NCBI RefSeq assembly: GCF_001439785.1
Contig: NZ_JYLI01000001.1
Coordinates: 62,001 to 126,000 of the forward strand
DNA length: 64,000 nt
Direction: 5' to 3'
From: Pseudomonas poae
Lineage (GTDB): Bacteria; Pseudomonadota; Gammaproteobacteria; Pseudomonadales; Pseudomonadaceae
Made by a program: the position numbers and the translations under genes. This document shows, in pieces, positions 35,867-48,177 of this stretch. The notes beneath the pieces are model-generated. The model saw only the letters and a list, made by a program, of their open reading frames with translations. It was not told the DNA's origin and did no database searches. Positions within the stretch are counted from its first letter, which is position 1, and every line of letters begins with the position of its first letter.

Positions 35867-38269
35867 ATGAAACTTGTCCACTCCTTACTGCTGATATTTT
35901 TCATCTCGATGAACGCTCACGCACAACTCAAATTTGACAACAAGTTGCTCGGCATCAGTGGCATCAGTGACCAGCAAGTTGAGGACGCCCTTCACGACAC
36001 AGAACTGTATGCTGGCGATAACGCGGTGCATCTCTACGTCAATGATCGCTTCATTGCCAAGACTGTGGTTTATCGCGCGCCCGGAGGACAAGCGGGCTAT
36101 ACGGCCCATGACCTTGAACAGTTCGGTCTGAAAAAAGACGCCTGGGGTAAGCGCATTCAAAACGGCGCTGCAACCTACGTGCTGCTGACTGATCGAATCA
36201 ACCCCACCTTCAGCCGAAGCGACCGCAGCCTGAAGCTCACGGTACCGCGCGCGCTGCTGGAAAACCCTGACTTCATTCAACGGCAAAAGGGTGGAACCGG
36301 CGCCTTCGTCAATTACAACACCTACTATTCGTCGTTTGACTCCGGCGGTTCGAGTAACGACTCACTGAGCGCAACCTATCAACTGGGCGCCAATGCAAAC
36401 AACGCGTTACTGCGCGCCAACGGCACGTTCAGCAGCTTTACGTCCAGAACCCAGCGCTACAGCAAGAACAACGTCCAGTCGCTTTATCTGGATCGCGATT
36501 TCGACATTGGCCGCGTCAAAGCCGGCCGCCTGAACTCGCCCGATGGCGGCTTCGGCGTGGGCTACGTGGATGGCGTGGTCTACAACACCAAGGACTCGCC
36601 CTCAGGCATTGGCAGCGTTGCCTTCACCTACGACAGCGATGCGCCGGCGGTGATTGAGTTCTACCAGCGAGACCAGTTGGTCTACACCTTGAACGTCAAC
36701 CGTGGCCACAACAACCTTGCCGCCATACCGGTGACGTCACTTACGTCGGATGTGGTGGTGGTGATCAAACGCGATGGCCAAGTCATCGATACCCGCCAGA
36801 TTTCCCGTGCCCGCATCAGCCGCGCTACCACGCAAAGCAGTGGGCTCTACGCATTTGCCGGGCGCTCCAACACCGATACGCCCGCCGTGACAGCAGGCGC
36901 GGGTTACTCAAAACGCTACAGCGATGCCGTGAACCCCACTGTCGCGGTCGTCGCCCAACAGCGTTATCAGGGCGTCTCCGTCAGCAACACCCTCACTAAA
37001 GGCGGCCTGCAGATGACCACGTATGGCCTGTTATCGAGAAATGAGCGCAATAAATTGGGTGTCAACTTTAACGCCACGCTCAGTTACGGCGGCACCGACC
37101 TTACGTACCAGGCAATCAGCCGCAATTTCTCCTATGTCGGCCAGGTTCTTTATGATTACCAGGCCGATATAAAAAGTACCTGGGGCATCACGCACAGTTT
37201 TGTGGTGGGCGACAATAATGCGTTCAGCATCATGCTCAATCGGAATGACTTCTACAGCCGCGCCAGTTATTCGACCTGGTCGGCAGGCTATTCCACTAAC
37301 TTCAAAAGAGCCTCACTCACGCTGAGTGCCGGGTCTATCCTGCAAGCGCCCGGTAATACCCAGCGCGACACAATGACGTTGAATGCCAGCCTGTCGATTC
37401 CATTCGACGTGGGCGGCCGCCATGTTTCTTACCGGTCGCAATACAACGCTTACAGTAACACCCAACGCCTGGACAACTATCTGACCACCCGGGTCAATAG
37501 CGATTACAGCGTCACGGCAGGCCATGTGCAACGCAGTGTCCAACGCACCGCCACCGCAGAAAACTATATAAGCAACGACTTCAATACACCGTACACCCAT
37601 GCCGGCCTGACGGTTTCCAAGTCCGAAAGCGAGCGCCGCAGTGCAACGTCAAAGAGCCTGAGCCTGTCGGGTTCAATCGCCGCCAATCGCAAGGGCGTGG
37701 TGTTTACACCCGAACAACTCAAAGACACCTACGCCATTGTCGACACTCACCTGAAAGGCTTCGTCAAGGTCAGCAGTCAGCGCAGCTCGGCCAGAACGAA
37801 CTACAACGGCAAGGTGGTGCTGGCCAATATTTCCGATAACAAGCCTGACTTCGTCAAAGTCAATCCCAAGGGGTTGGACGATGACGTGTACTTCCAAAAC
37901 AACCAGGTGGACTTTATCAGCGACCGTGGCGCGGTTTCCTATTTCGACTTCGAGCCCACCACTAACAAGAACGTGTTGATGCGCTGGACAAACAAGCCTG
38001 AAGCGCTCAGTTCTCGCACGGTGTTTTATGACCAGGACGGCAACTTGATCGCCAACTTTATCGACCAGAACGTGCTGCTGGTTAAACAGGACAATATTAA
38101 AAAACTGCAAACGTCAGGGATGTTCGATGCGTCCGACAGCACCTTGACGTGCAAACTTCCCACTCAACTGGAGACCTCCAATGAACAAATTATCGATACA
38201 ACGTTTGACTGCTCTCGGCAAAAAATGCCTCTGGCTGGCCTGCCTGTCAGCCATGCCCCTGCTGGCTGA
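35867..38269 (+). CDS. Fimbrial outer-membrane usher
   Basis: An 800-residue protein with a signal peptide (MKLVHSLLLIFFISMNAHA). It has a short N-terminal periplasmic part, a beta-barrel with an internal plug-like region, and C-terminal periplasmic domains. It resembles the TcfC/CS1-like or short usher group more than FimD. The start lies directly after the terminator-like hairpin and has no good ribosome site. It overlaps the chaperone gene by 89 bases. It exports and assembles the upstream subunit. Confidence 0.85.
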   Translation: MKLVHSLLLIFFISMNAHAQLKFDNKLLGISGISDQQVEDALHDTELYAGDNAVHLYVNDRFIAKTVVYRAPGGQAGYTAHDLEQFGLKKDAWGKRIQNGAATYVLLTDRINPTFSRSDRSLKLTVPRALLENPDFIQRQKGGTGAFVNYNTYYSSFDSGGSSNDSLSATYQLGANANNALLRANGTFSSFTSRTQRYSKNNVQSLYLDRDFDIGRVKAGRLNSPDGGFGVGYVDGVVYNTKDSPSGIGSVAFTYDSDAPAVIEFYQRDQLVYTLNVNRGHNNLAAIPVTSLTSDVVVVIKRDGQVIDTRQISRARISRATTQSSGLYAFAGRSNTDTPAVTAGAGYSKRYSDAVNPTVAVVAQQRYQGVSVSNTLTKGGLQMTTYGLLSRNERNKLGVNFNATLSYGGTDLTYQAISRNFSYVGQVLYDYQADIKSTWGITHSFVVGDNNAFSIMLNRNDFYSRASYSTWSAGYSTNFKRASLTLSAGSILQAPGNTQRDTMTLNASLSIPFDVGGRHVSYRSQYNAYSNTQRLDNYLTTRVNSDYSVTAGHVQRSVQRTATAENYISNDFNTPYTHAGLTVSKSESERRSATSKSLSLSGSIAANRKGVVFTPEQLKDTYAIVDTHLKGFVKVSSQRSSARTNYNGKVVLANISDNKPDFVKVNPKGLDDDVYFQNNQVDFISDRGAVSYFDFEPTTNKNVLMRWTNKPEALSSRTVFYDQDGNLIANFIDQNVLLVKQDNIKKLQTSGMFDASDSTLTCKLPTQLETSNEQIIDTTFDCSRQKMPLAGLPVSHAPAG

Positions 38270-38915
38270 CGCCCAGGTGCAACCCAGCGCCTCTGCGGTG
38301 CTGATTCAAAAAGGACAGAAAGAGGCCACCATCGACCTTAAAAACAACAGTGACGAAGCCGTGCTGCTCTACAGCAAAGTGAGCAAACTGCCGGATGACG
38401 ACCTCGACGGTGGCGTGTTGTACACCGTGCCGCAAACCGTGGTGGTCGCGCCCGGTAAAAACCAGACCGTGCGCGTGATCTTCCGTAGCAACAAACCCCT
38501 CAACAGGGAACACATCGCACGGGTGCTGTTTTCAGGGTTGCCCCCACAGCAGCAAGCCGCAGGCAAGGTGAAATTCGTCATAGGCCAGGATCTGCCCGTG
38601 ATCATTGGCGTGGATCCCAACGTGTCCGAGGTCGACACCTGGAAGCAAATCAGCTTCAAGCAAACGCAGGGGAAACTCTGTATGAGCAACCCGTCGCGCA
38701 AGGTATTTCGTTTTGATCCGACCATGTCGAGCGCGCCGACCAAGGCCGACATTACCTTCAACAAGGCTTACGTGTTACCGGGCGAAACGCTGTGCCAGGC
38801 GCTGACATCACCGCTGGCCGCCAACGCCTCGTTGACTTTCAACAGCGTGTCCAGCTTCAACTTCATGCTGCAAACCCATGTCATCCAGTTATCCGACCAG
38901 GCATCGAAGCCTTGA
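38181..38915 (+). CDS. Periplasmic fimbrial chaperone
   Basis: A 244-residue PapD-type chaperone with a signal peptide ending at ADA (near residue 31). Conserved features are the first Ig domain with LDGGVLYTVPQTVVVAPGKN and QTVRVIFR. It begins inside the usher 3' end (89-base overlap) with a CTGGAG ribosome site, so translation is coupled. Its stop is 3 bases from the convergent aminotransferase stop. Order subunit-usher-chaperone differs from the common chaperone-first layout. Confidence 0.88.
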   Translation: MNKLSIQRLTALGKKCLWLACLSAMPLLADAQVQPSASAVLIQKGQKEATIDLKNNSDEAVLLYSKVSKLPDDDLDGGVLYTVPQTVVVAPGKNQTVRVIFRSNKPLNREHIARVLFSGLPPQQQAAGKVKFVIGQDLPVIIGVDPNVSEVDTWKQISFKQTQGKLCMSNPSRKVFRFDPTMSSAPTKADITFNKAYVLPGETLCQALTSPLAANASLTFNSVSSFNFMLQTHVIQLSDQASKP

Positions 38916-38918
38916 TTA

Positions 38919-40322
38919 TCAAACTGAACGCGCCGCCTCAAACAGGATCTGCGCCACAAAATCAATCTCCTGCTCAGTGATGATCAGCGGCGGCAGAAAA
39001 CGCACCGTTGCGCCATGACGTCCGCCCAGCTCCACGATCAAACCGTGCCTGAGGCAGGCCTGCTGGAACGCCTTGGCGCGTACCGCATCGACGGGCGGAT
39101 GCCCTTGCATGTCGACGACCCCCTGGGGATCGACGATTTCCATGCCCAGCATCAGGCCGCGTCCACGCACATCGCCGATCCAGGAGAATTCGCTCTGCAG
39201 TGCCTGCAACTGGTTGCGCAGGTGCGCGCCCACGGTCTCGGCGTGGGCCACCAGGTGATTGTCGCGAATAAAGCGCAAGGTCGCGGTGCCGGCCGCCATG
39301 GCCAGCTGGTTGCCACGGAATGTGCCCGCATGGGCGCCGGGCTGCCACACGTCCAGCGAATCGTTGTAGACCATCACCGACAACGGCAAGCCGCCACCGA
39401 TGGCCTTGGACAAGGTGATCACGTCCGGGGTGATGCCCGACTGTTCGAAGCCGAACATACGGCCGCTGCGCCCGATGCCGCACTGGATTTCGTCGACGAT
39501 CAAGGGAATGCCGTGGGCGGCAGTCAGGCGTCGCAGCTCCTGTAACCAGCGGTCCGGCGCGGCGATCACCCCGCCCTCCCCCTGGATCGGTTCCAGAATC
39601 ATCGCGCCCGGCAACGTCACGCCGCTTTCGGGGTCGTTGAGCAGGTGCTCCAGGTAACGCAGGTTGAGGGTGACGCCTTGCTCGCCGGCGACGCCGAACG
39701 GGCAACGGTAATCATGGGGGAACGGCAGGCGCTGCACGCCCGGCATCAGGGCGCCGAGGGCATTTTTGGGTGACAGGTTGCCGCTGATGGCCAGCGTCCC
39801 CAGGGTCATGCCGTGGTAGGCACCCTCGAACGCCAGCACCGAATGACGCCCAGTGGCGGTGCGGGTCAGTTTGAGCGCGGCTTCCACCGCGTCCGCCCCA
39901 CTGGGGCCGCAAAACTGGATGCGCGCGTTGCGGGCGAAATCCGTCGGCAGGCAGCCGAAGATTTCCTGCACGAAGGCATCCTTGACCGGTGTCATCAGGT
40001 CCAGGGTGTGCATTGGCACGCCGGCGGTCATCAATTGCGTGATCGCTTCAATGATCACCGGGTGGTTGTGGCCCAGCGCCAGAGTGCCGGCGCCGGCCAG
40101 ACAATCGACAAACACCTGGCCGCGACTGTCCTGTACGTAGATGCCGTGGGCCCGTTCGAGTACCAATGGAATACGCCGTGGGTAGCTGCGCGCATTCGAC
40201 TCCTGCTGTTGCTGGCGCTCGAGCATCGGCGTCAGATCCAGGCAATAAGGCTGGGACAACCCGGTGTGCGACAGGCGTAGCTGTGCTGCACCGCCCGTGG
40301 TGGCATTCGAAACGGCGTTCAT
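38919..40322 (-). CDS. L-2,4-diaminobutyrate:2-oxoglutarate aminotransferase (PvdH-like)
   Basis: A 467-residue class III PLP aminotransferase that makes L-2,4-diaminobutyrate (Dab) from aspartate semialdehyde. The PLP lysine is in TLSKAIGGGLP; the active-site stretch VDEIQCGIGRSGRMF is typical of EctB/PvdH-type enzymes. A GGAG ribosome site precedes the ATG. In P. aeruginosa the related PvdH supplies Dab for pyoverdine. Here it lies beside an NRPS whose first elongation A domain carries a Dab-like code, so it is likely its precursor enzyme. Confidence 0.9.
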   Translation of the reverse strand: MNAVSNATTGGAAQLRLSHTGLSQPYCLDLTPMLERQQQQESNARSYPRRIPLVLERAHGIYVQDSRGQVFVDCLAGAGTLALGHNHPVIIEAITQLMTAGVPMHTLDLMTPVKDAFVQEIFGCLPTDFARNARIQFCGPSGADAVEAALKLTRTATGRHSVLAFEGAYHGMTLGTLAISGNLSPKNALGALMPGVQRLPFPHDYRCPFGVAGEQGVTLNLRYLEHLLNDPESGVTLPGAMILEPIQGEGGVIAAPDRWLQELRRLTAAHGIPLIVDEIQCGIGRSGRMFGFEQSGITPDVITLSKAIGGGLPLSVMVYNDSLDVWQPGAHAGTFRGNQLAMAAGTATLRFIRDNHLVAHAETVGAHLRNQLQALQSEFSWIGDVRGRGLMLGMEIVDPQGVVDMQGHPPVDAVRAKAFQQACLRHGLIVELGGRHGATVRFLPPLIITEQEIDFVAQILFEAARSV

Positions 40323-40366
40323 GAAGTGCTCCAGGTAGGCTGGGTTTGAAAGCGGAGTGCGCCAGG

Positions 40367-40402
40367 CAAAACCAGACGCCGGGAACCTGGGTCCCCGGCG
40401 TC
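40367..40402 (-). terminator. Terminator after the TonB receptor gene
   Basis: GACGCCGGG at 40375-40383 pairs with CCCGGCGTC at 40394-40402. On the minus strand the stem is followed by TGGTTTTG. It separates the receptor gene from the aminotransferase gene, both leftward. Confidence 0.65.
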
Positions 40403-40409
40403 CGGCGAT

Positions 40410-42470
40410 TTACATGTCGTAACGCAGCACCAGGCCGAACGTGCGGGGGGCGCCCACATCGATGATGTCGCCGATGCGGTTGCTGGTGACGTATTCCTTG
40501 CCGAACGCGTTTTTCAGGTAACCGGACACCGCGACGTTCTTGGTGACCTTGTATTCGGTGCTGAAGTTGGTCAGGACATAGTTGTCACTGCGACGCACCT
40601 TGCTCACATTGCCGTTGGCGTCGAACTCGAAGTCGGACGGTGCGGTGCTCTGGTAGGTCAGGTCGGTGTTGAGGGTCAGGCGCTCGTTCCAGCGGTAGGT
40701 GCCGCCCACCGACATCTTGTATTTGGGCGAGTAGAGGAACGGCTGGCCGCTGCGATCGTTACCGTCACCGGTGTTGAATTCCTTGTACTTGGAATCGGTG
40801 ATCGCGCCGCCGACGTTCAGGGTGAATTGCTCGCCAAAATCTTTTTCGACGGACACTTCCAAGCCTTTTATGTCGCTGCGACCGGCGTTGTAGACCAGGA
40901 AGAAATTACCCGTTGGGTCGAGCACGCTGACCTGCTGGTCTTTCCAGTCGGTGTAGTACAGGTTGGCGCGTGCGCGCAGGCTCTTCTCGAGGAACGACCC
41001 GCGGTACGACAGCTCGTAGTTGGTGGTGTATTCCGGATCGTAGGCAACGTGACCGCCACCGGCTCGCACGTTGACACCACCGCCGCGATAGCCTTTCTGC
41101 ACCATGAACCCGACGTACTGGTCTGGCATGAATTGATAGTCAACGCCGACCTTCGGCAGGAACGCGTTAAACGTCTTTTTCGCCTTGGACGGGCTGGAGA
41201 AGTCGTCCTGCTTGATATCGGTATCGTTGGTCTCGTAGTCGTAGCGCAGGCCGGTGATCAGCGTCCAGTCAGGCGCAAAGTCCCAGTTCACTTCACCAAA
41301 CATCGCCGCGTTGTTGATATCAACATCGCCCTTGGCGGCGCCGCGCTGCACGTTATTGAACAGCAAGCGGTCGTGGAAGCTGTTGGTGGTATGGCCGAAA
41401 TACACCCCGGCGAAGCTGCGCACCGTGTCGGACTGATAACCCAGACGCAGCTCCTGGCTGAACATGTCGCCGTTCTGCTCGCGCAGGATGACGTTGTTGG
41501 CCGTGGCGGTCTGGTCGAAGTCCTTGCGCGCGGTGTAGCCCGAGTGCGTGTAGCTGGTCATGTTGGTCAGCGTCCAGGCATCGTTGAGGCGCCAGTCGAT
41601 CTTCGCGCTCAGGGTGTCCTGGTTCAGGTTGTCGTAGGCCTTGGTGTTGGACGCGATCTTGTAGTACTGCACCTTGTCGCCGATGCGGGTGATCGAGTTG
41701 TCGCCCTGGCGGTGTTCGTTGTGCGCGTAGGTCAACAGCACATCGGTGTCGTCGTTCGGCGTGATCAATAGCTTGCCGCGATAGTTGCTGGTGCGGTGTG
41801 GGTTGGCGTCGTCGTTATTGGTGGTGTTGCGGATATAGCCGTCGCCGTCCTGAGTATCGATGGCGATCCGGCCGGCGACCTTGTCGTCGATGATCGAGCC
41901 ACCGCCGGCCACGGCCACGCCGTGCTCACCGTAGTTGCCGATGTTGGTCTGGGCGGAGAAGGTGGGTTCGAACGTGGGGTTACGTGTGGTGATCACCACC
42001 GCACCGGCCAGGGAGTTGCGCCCTTGCGTGGTGGACTGCGGGCCAAGGAGCACTTCGACCTGTTCGGTATCCCACAGGCCAACCGGGCTCAGCGTCAGCG
42101 CGCGGTTGGGTTGCTGGGCGCCATCTACATACACCGAAATCGCACCGTTGAGGGTTGCCGGGCCCTGGTCATCGAAACCGGACACCGGCACGCCACGAAT
42201 ACCCCAGTTCTCGTTGCCGGACTGGTTGTACACGCCAGGTGTGCGGGCAAACACATCGATCAGGTTGTGATCGGCCTTGTCACGCAGTTGCTGCTCCGTG
42301 ATCACGGCCACACTCGACTGGGTCTTATCCAGCGAGCGGTTCATCTTTTCGCCCGTGACGGTGACTGGAGCGATCTCCAGCGCCGCTGGCTGATCATCAG
42401 CCCATGCAGTGTTCATCAGGCAGACGGCTGATGCTACCGCCAACGCCAGTGTGTTGATTTTGTAATTCAC
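40410..42470 (-). CDS. TonB-dependent outer-membrane receptor, probably for the siderophore
   Basis: A 686-residue receptor. The signal peptide ends near AWA, and a TonB-box-like segment precedes the plug domain (about 45-160: IAPVTVTGEKMNRSLDKTQ; GPQSTTQGRNSLAGAVVI). A 22-strand barrel follows, ending in VLRYDM with the terminal-strand pattern. The start codon is GTG with a GGGAG ribosome site. It is divergent from the NRPS operon and shares a Fur-like site with it. Import of the ferric lipopeptide made by the neighbouring cluster is inferred from linkage. Confidence 0.88.
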   Translation of the reverse strand: MNYKINTLALAVASAVCLMNTAWADDQPAALEIAPVTVTGEKMNRSLDKTQSSVAVITEQQLRDKADHNLIDVFARTPGVYNQSGNENWGIRGVPVSGFDDQGPATLNGAISVYVDGAQQPNRALTLSPVGLWDTEQVEVLLGPQSTTQGRNSLAGAVVITTRNPTFEPTFSAQTNIGNYGEHGVAVAGGGSIIDDKVAGRIAIDTQDGDGYIRNTTNNDDANPHRTSNYRGKLLITPNDDTDVLLTYAHNEHRQGDNSITRIGDKVQYYKIASNTKAYDNLNQDTLSAKIDWRLNDAWTLTNMTSYTHSGYTARKDFDQTATANNVILREQNGDMFSQELRLGYQSDTVRSFAGVYFGHTTNSFHDRLLFNNVQRGAAKGDVDINNAAMFGEVNWDFAPDWTLITGLRYDYETNDTDIKQDDFSSPSKAKKTFNAFLPKVGVDYQFMPDQYVGFMVQKGYRGGGVNVRAGGGHVAYDPEYTTNYELSYRGSFLEKSLRARANLYYTDWKDQQVSVLDPTGNFFLVYNAGRSDIKGLEVSVEKDFGEQFTLNVGGAITDSKYKEFNTGDGNDRSGQPFLYSPKYKMSVGGTYRWNERLTLNTDLTYQSTAPSDFEFDANGNVSKVRRSDNYVLTNFSTEYKVTKNVAVSGYLKNAFGKEYVTSNRIGDIIDVGAPRTFGLVLRYDM

Positions 42471-42573
42471 GCCCCGCTCCCCTACCGCAAATATTCGAAT
42501 TTTTATACGTTGGCAAACGCTGTTTTTCCCCAGCGAAACGGAGTCTAAGCCAAAAAAAATATTAAAGGAATAC

Positions 42574-42594
42574 TATTGATAATCCCTCTCATTA
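42574..42594. promoter_or_regulatory. Possible Fur box between receptor and biosynthesis genes
   Basis: TATTGATAATCCCTCTCATTA keeps parts of the 19-base Fur consensus (TTGATAAT and a right-half CATT). It lies midway between the divergent receptor and hydroxylase genes. The right half is degenerate. Iron control is expected for both units, but no sigma factor gene is in view. Confidence 0.4.
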
Positions 42595-42724
42595 ACACCT
42601 AGTATGCCCTTCGTACCGAGATAAACACATTTTGTTAAACGTTTTGTGAAGGCCTCTGCCCGGTTTTCAAGGCCTGCTGTCACGTTGCTGAAAAGCCAAA
42701 AGCATAAACAGGATGTGCAAGACA

Positions 42725-43695
42725 ATGACCTCCATCGAACACCAGGACGGACGTTTCAAGCTCATGTCGATCACGGATGAAACACCCGGCGCCGCCCTGC
42801 CCCGGTGCGTGCAGGCCAAGCCCGGCCAATCGATCCATGCGCTCGAGCAGTCCGTGCGCGACAGCCTCGACGCCAGCTTGCGCACCGTCGGCGGCGTGCT
42901 GTTTCGCGGCTTCTCGGTCGCCACCCCCATCGACTTCAAGCGCTTTGCCGCCAGCTTCGGCGCGCCACTGGCCGGCTACGAGTTCGGCTCGACGCCGCGC
43001 AGCAAAGTGTTCGCCGGGGTCTACAGCTCCACCGAATACCCGGCGCACCAGTTCATCCCCTTGCACAACGAGCAGGCCTACACCCGGCCCTGGCCTTCGC
43101 GCATCTGGTTCCACTGCATCAAAGCCAGCGAAACCGGCGGCGAAACGCCGATCTGCGACAGCCGCCTGATCTACCAGCGCATGCCCGCCGACATCCGCGA
43201 GCTGTTCGCCAGCCGCGAGCTGCTCTACGTGCGCAACTACAGCGGCGCCCTTGACCTGCCCTGGCAAAAAGTGTTCAACACCGAAGACCGTGCGCAGGTC
43301 GAGCGCTACTGCCAGGACAATGGCATCGAGTGGGAATGGAAAGCCGACGGTGACCTGCGCACCCGCCAGCGCTGCCCCGCCGTGCTGCAGCACCCGGAAA
43401 CCGGCGAGTGGGTCTGGTTCAACCAGGCGCACCTGTTTCACGTCTCGGCGATCGAGCCCGCCGTGCGCGCCAGCCTGCTGGCGGCCGTGGGTGAAGAAAA
43501 CCTGCCGCGTCATGTGTACTTCGGCGACGGCTCGGCCATTCCCGACGCCCTGCTCGACAGCGTGCGCGCCGTGTACGACCACACCGCCGTGAGCTTCCCC
43601 TGGCAGGCCGGTGACATCCTGATGCTCGACAACCGACTGGTCGCCCACGGGCGCAATCCTTATACCGGTGACCGCAAAGTCATCGTCGCCATGGC

Positions 43696-43699
<4 letters not shown>
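42725..43699 (+). CDS. SyrP/TauD-family non-heme iron dioxygenase, amino acid beta-hydroxylase 1
   Basis: A 324-residue 2-oxoglutarate-dependent oxygenase of the SyrP group. The iron triad is visible as His114-x-Glu116 (LHNEQAY) and His308 (LVAHGRNPYTGDRKV), with the 2-oxoglutarate-binding Arg following. Such enzymes beta-hydroxylate Asp or His while bound to an NRPS carrier protein, creating iron ligands. The start at MTSIEHQDGR is better spaced from AGGA than the ATG at 42713. It overlaps the FAAL gene by 4 bases (ATGA). Confidence 0.88.
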
Positions 43700-47079
<3,380 letters not shown>

Positions 47080-47096
47080 CAGAGGTGGATGCCTGT

Positions 47097-48143
47097 ATGC
47101 CAGACCTACCCCCAACGCCGCGCACCCTCGGCGGCGTACGCCGCAAAGCGATGAACGTCGCCCCAAGGCAATTGGTCAGCGAACGCCTGCTCAGCGCCGA
47201 CCATGCCCTGCCGCTGGTGCTCGAACCGGCCGTCGAGGGTGTCGACCTCGCGGCGTGGGCCGCCAGTGAGCGCGACGCCCTGGAACAGAAACTGCTGCAA
47301 CACGGCGCCCTGCTGTTTCGTGGCTTTGGCGTCAACTCCGTGGAGCAGTTCGATCAGGTCATCGCCGCGCTGTCTCCCGGCGCCCTGGAATACATGTTCC
47401 GCGCCTCGCCGCGCACCCGGGTGGGCGGCAATATCTACACCTCGACCGACTACCCGGCCGACCAGATGATCTTCCCGCACAGCGAGCATTCCTACTCGCC
47501 ACGGTTTCCGCTGCGGCTGTTCTTCTACTGCCAGTTGCCTTCCGAGACCGGCGGCGAAACCCCGATTGGCTCCACCCGCAGCGTCAAGTCACGTATCAGC
47601 AGCGACATCCAGGCGCGCTTTCGCGAAAAAGGCGTGCTCTACGTGCGCAACTACGGCGACGGCTTCGGCCTGCCGTGGCAGAGCGTGTTCCAGTCCAGCG
47701 AACGCAGCGACGTCGAAGCCTACTGCGCCAGCGTCGGTATCGAGGTCGAGTGGAAGGCAAACAACCGCCTGCGCACCCGCCAACGCGGCCCGGCCGTGGT
47801 GCGCCATCCGCGTACCGGCGAAGAAGTCTGGTTCAACCACGCGACGTTCTTTCACATCAGCACCCTGCCGGCCGCCATCCGCGATTCGCTGCAAGGCAAC
47901 TTCAGCGACCTCGACCTGCCCACCAATACCTTTTACGGCGATGGCACCCCCATCGAGCCCCAGGTGCTGGACGCCCTGCGCGCCGCCTACCTCGATTCGC
48001 TGGTGCGCTTCACCTGGCAACAGGGCGACGTGCTGTTTATCGACAACATGCTCGCGGTCCACGGCCGCGAACCCTTTACCGGCAAGCGCGCAATCATGAC
48101 CGGCATGGCCGAAGCCCTGCTGTCCAGCGACGTCGCCGTGTGA
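47097..48143 (+). CDS. SyrP/TauD-family non-heme iron dioxygenase, amino acid beta-hydroxylase 2
   Basis: A 348-residue paralogue of the hydroxylase at 42725. The iron triad is His128-x-Glu130 (FPHSEHSY) and His322 (LAVHGREPFTGKR). The start MPDLPPTPRT follows AGAGGTGG. The two share motifs such as ETGGETPI and LYVRNY but differ enough to act on different residues, for example His and Asp. Its place just before the I-A-T protein suggests it may act there. Confidence 0.88.
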   Translation: MPDLPPTPRTLGGVRRKAMNVAPRQLVSERLLSADHALPLVLEPAVEGVDLAAWAASERDALEQKLLQHGALLFRGFGVNSVEQFDQVIAALSPGALEYMFRASPRTRVGGNIYTSTDYPADQMIFPHSEHSYSPRFPLRLFFYCQLPSETGGETPIGSTRSVKSRISSDIQARFREKGVLYVRNYGDGFGLPWQSVFQSSERSDVEAYCASVGIEVEWKANNRLRTRQRGPAVVRHPRTGEEVWFNHATFFHISTLPAAIRDSLQGNFSDLDLPTNTFYGDGTPIEPQVLDALRAAYLDSLVRFTWQQGDVLFIDNMLAVHGREPFTGKRAIMTGMAEALLSSDVAV

Positions 48144-48177
48144 GCGCTCTCCCCCCTATTCTGCAGTTGAGTTGAAC

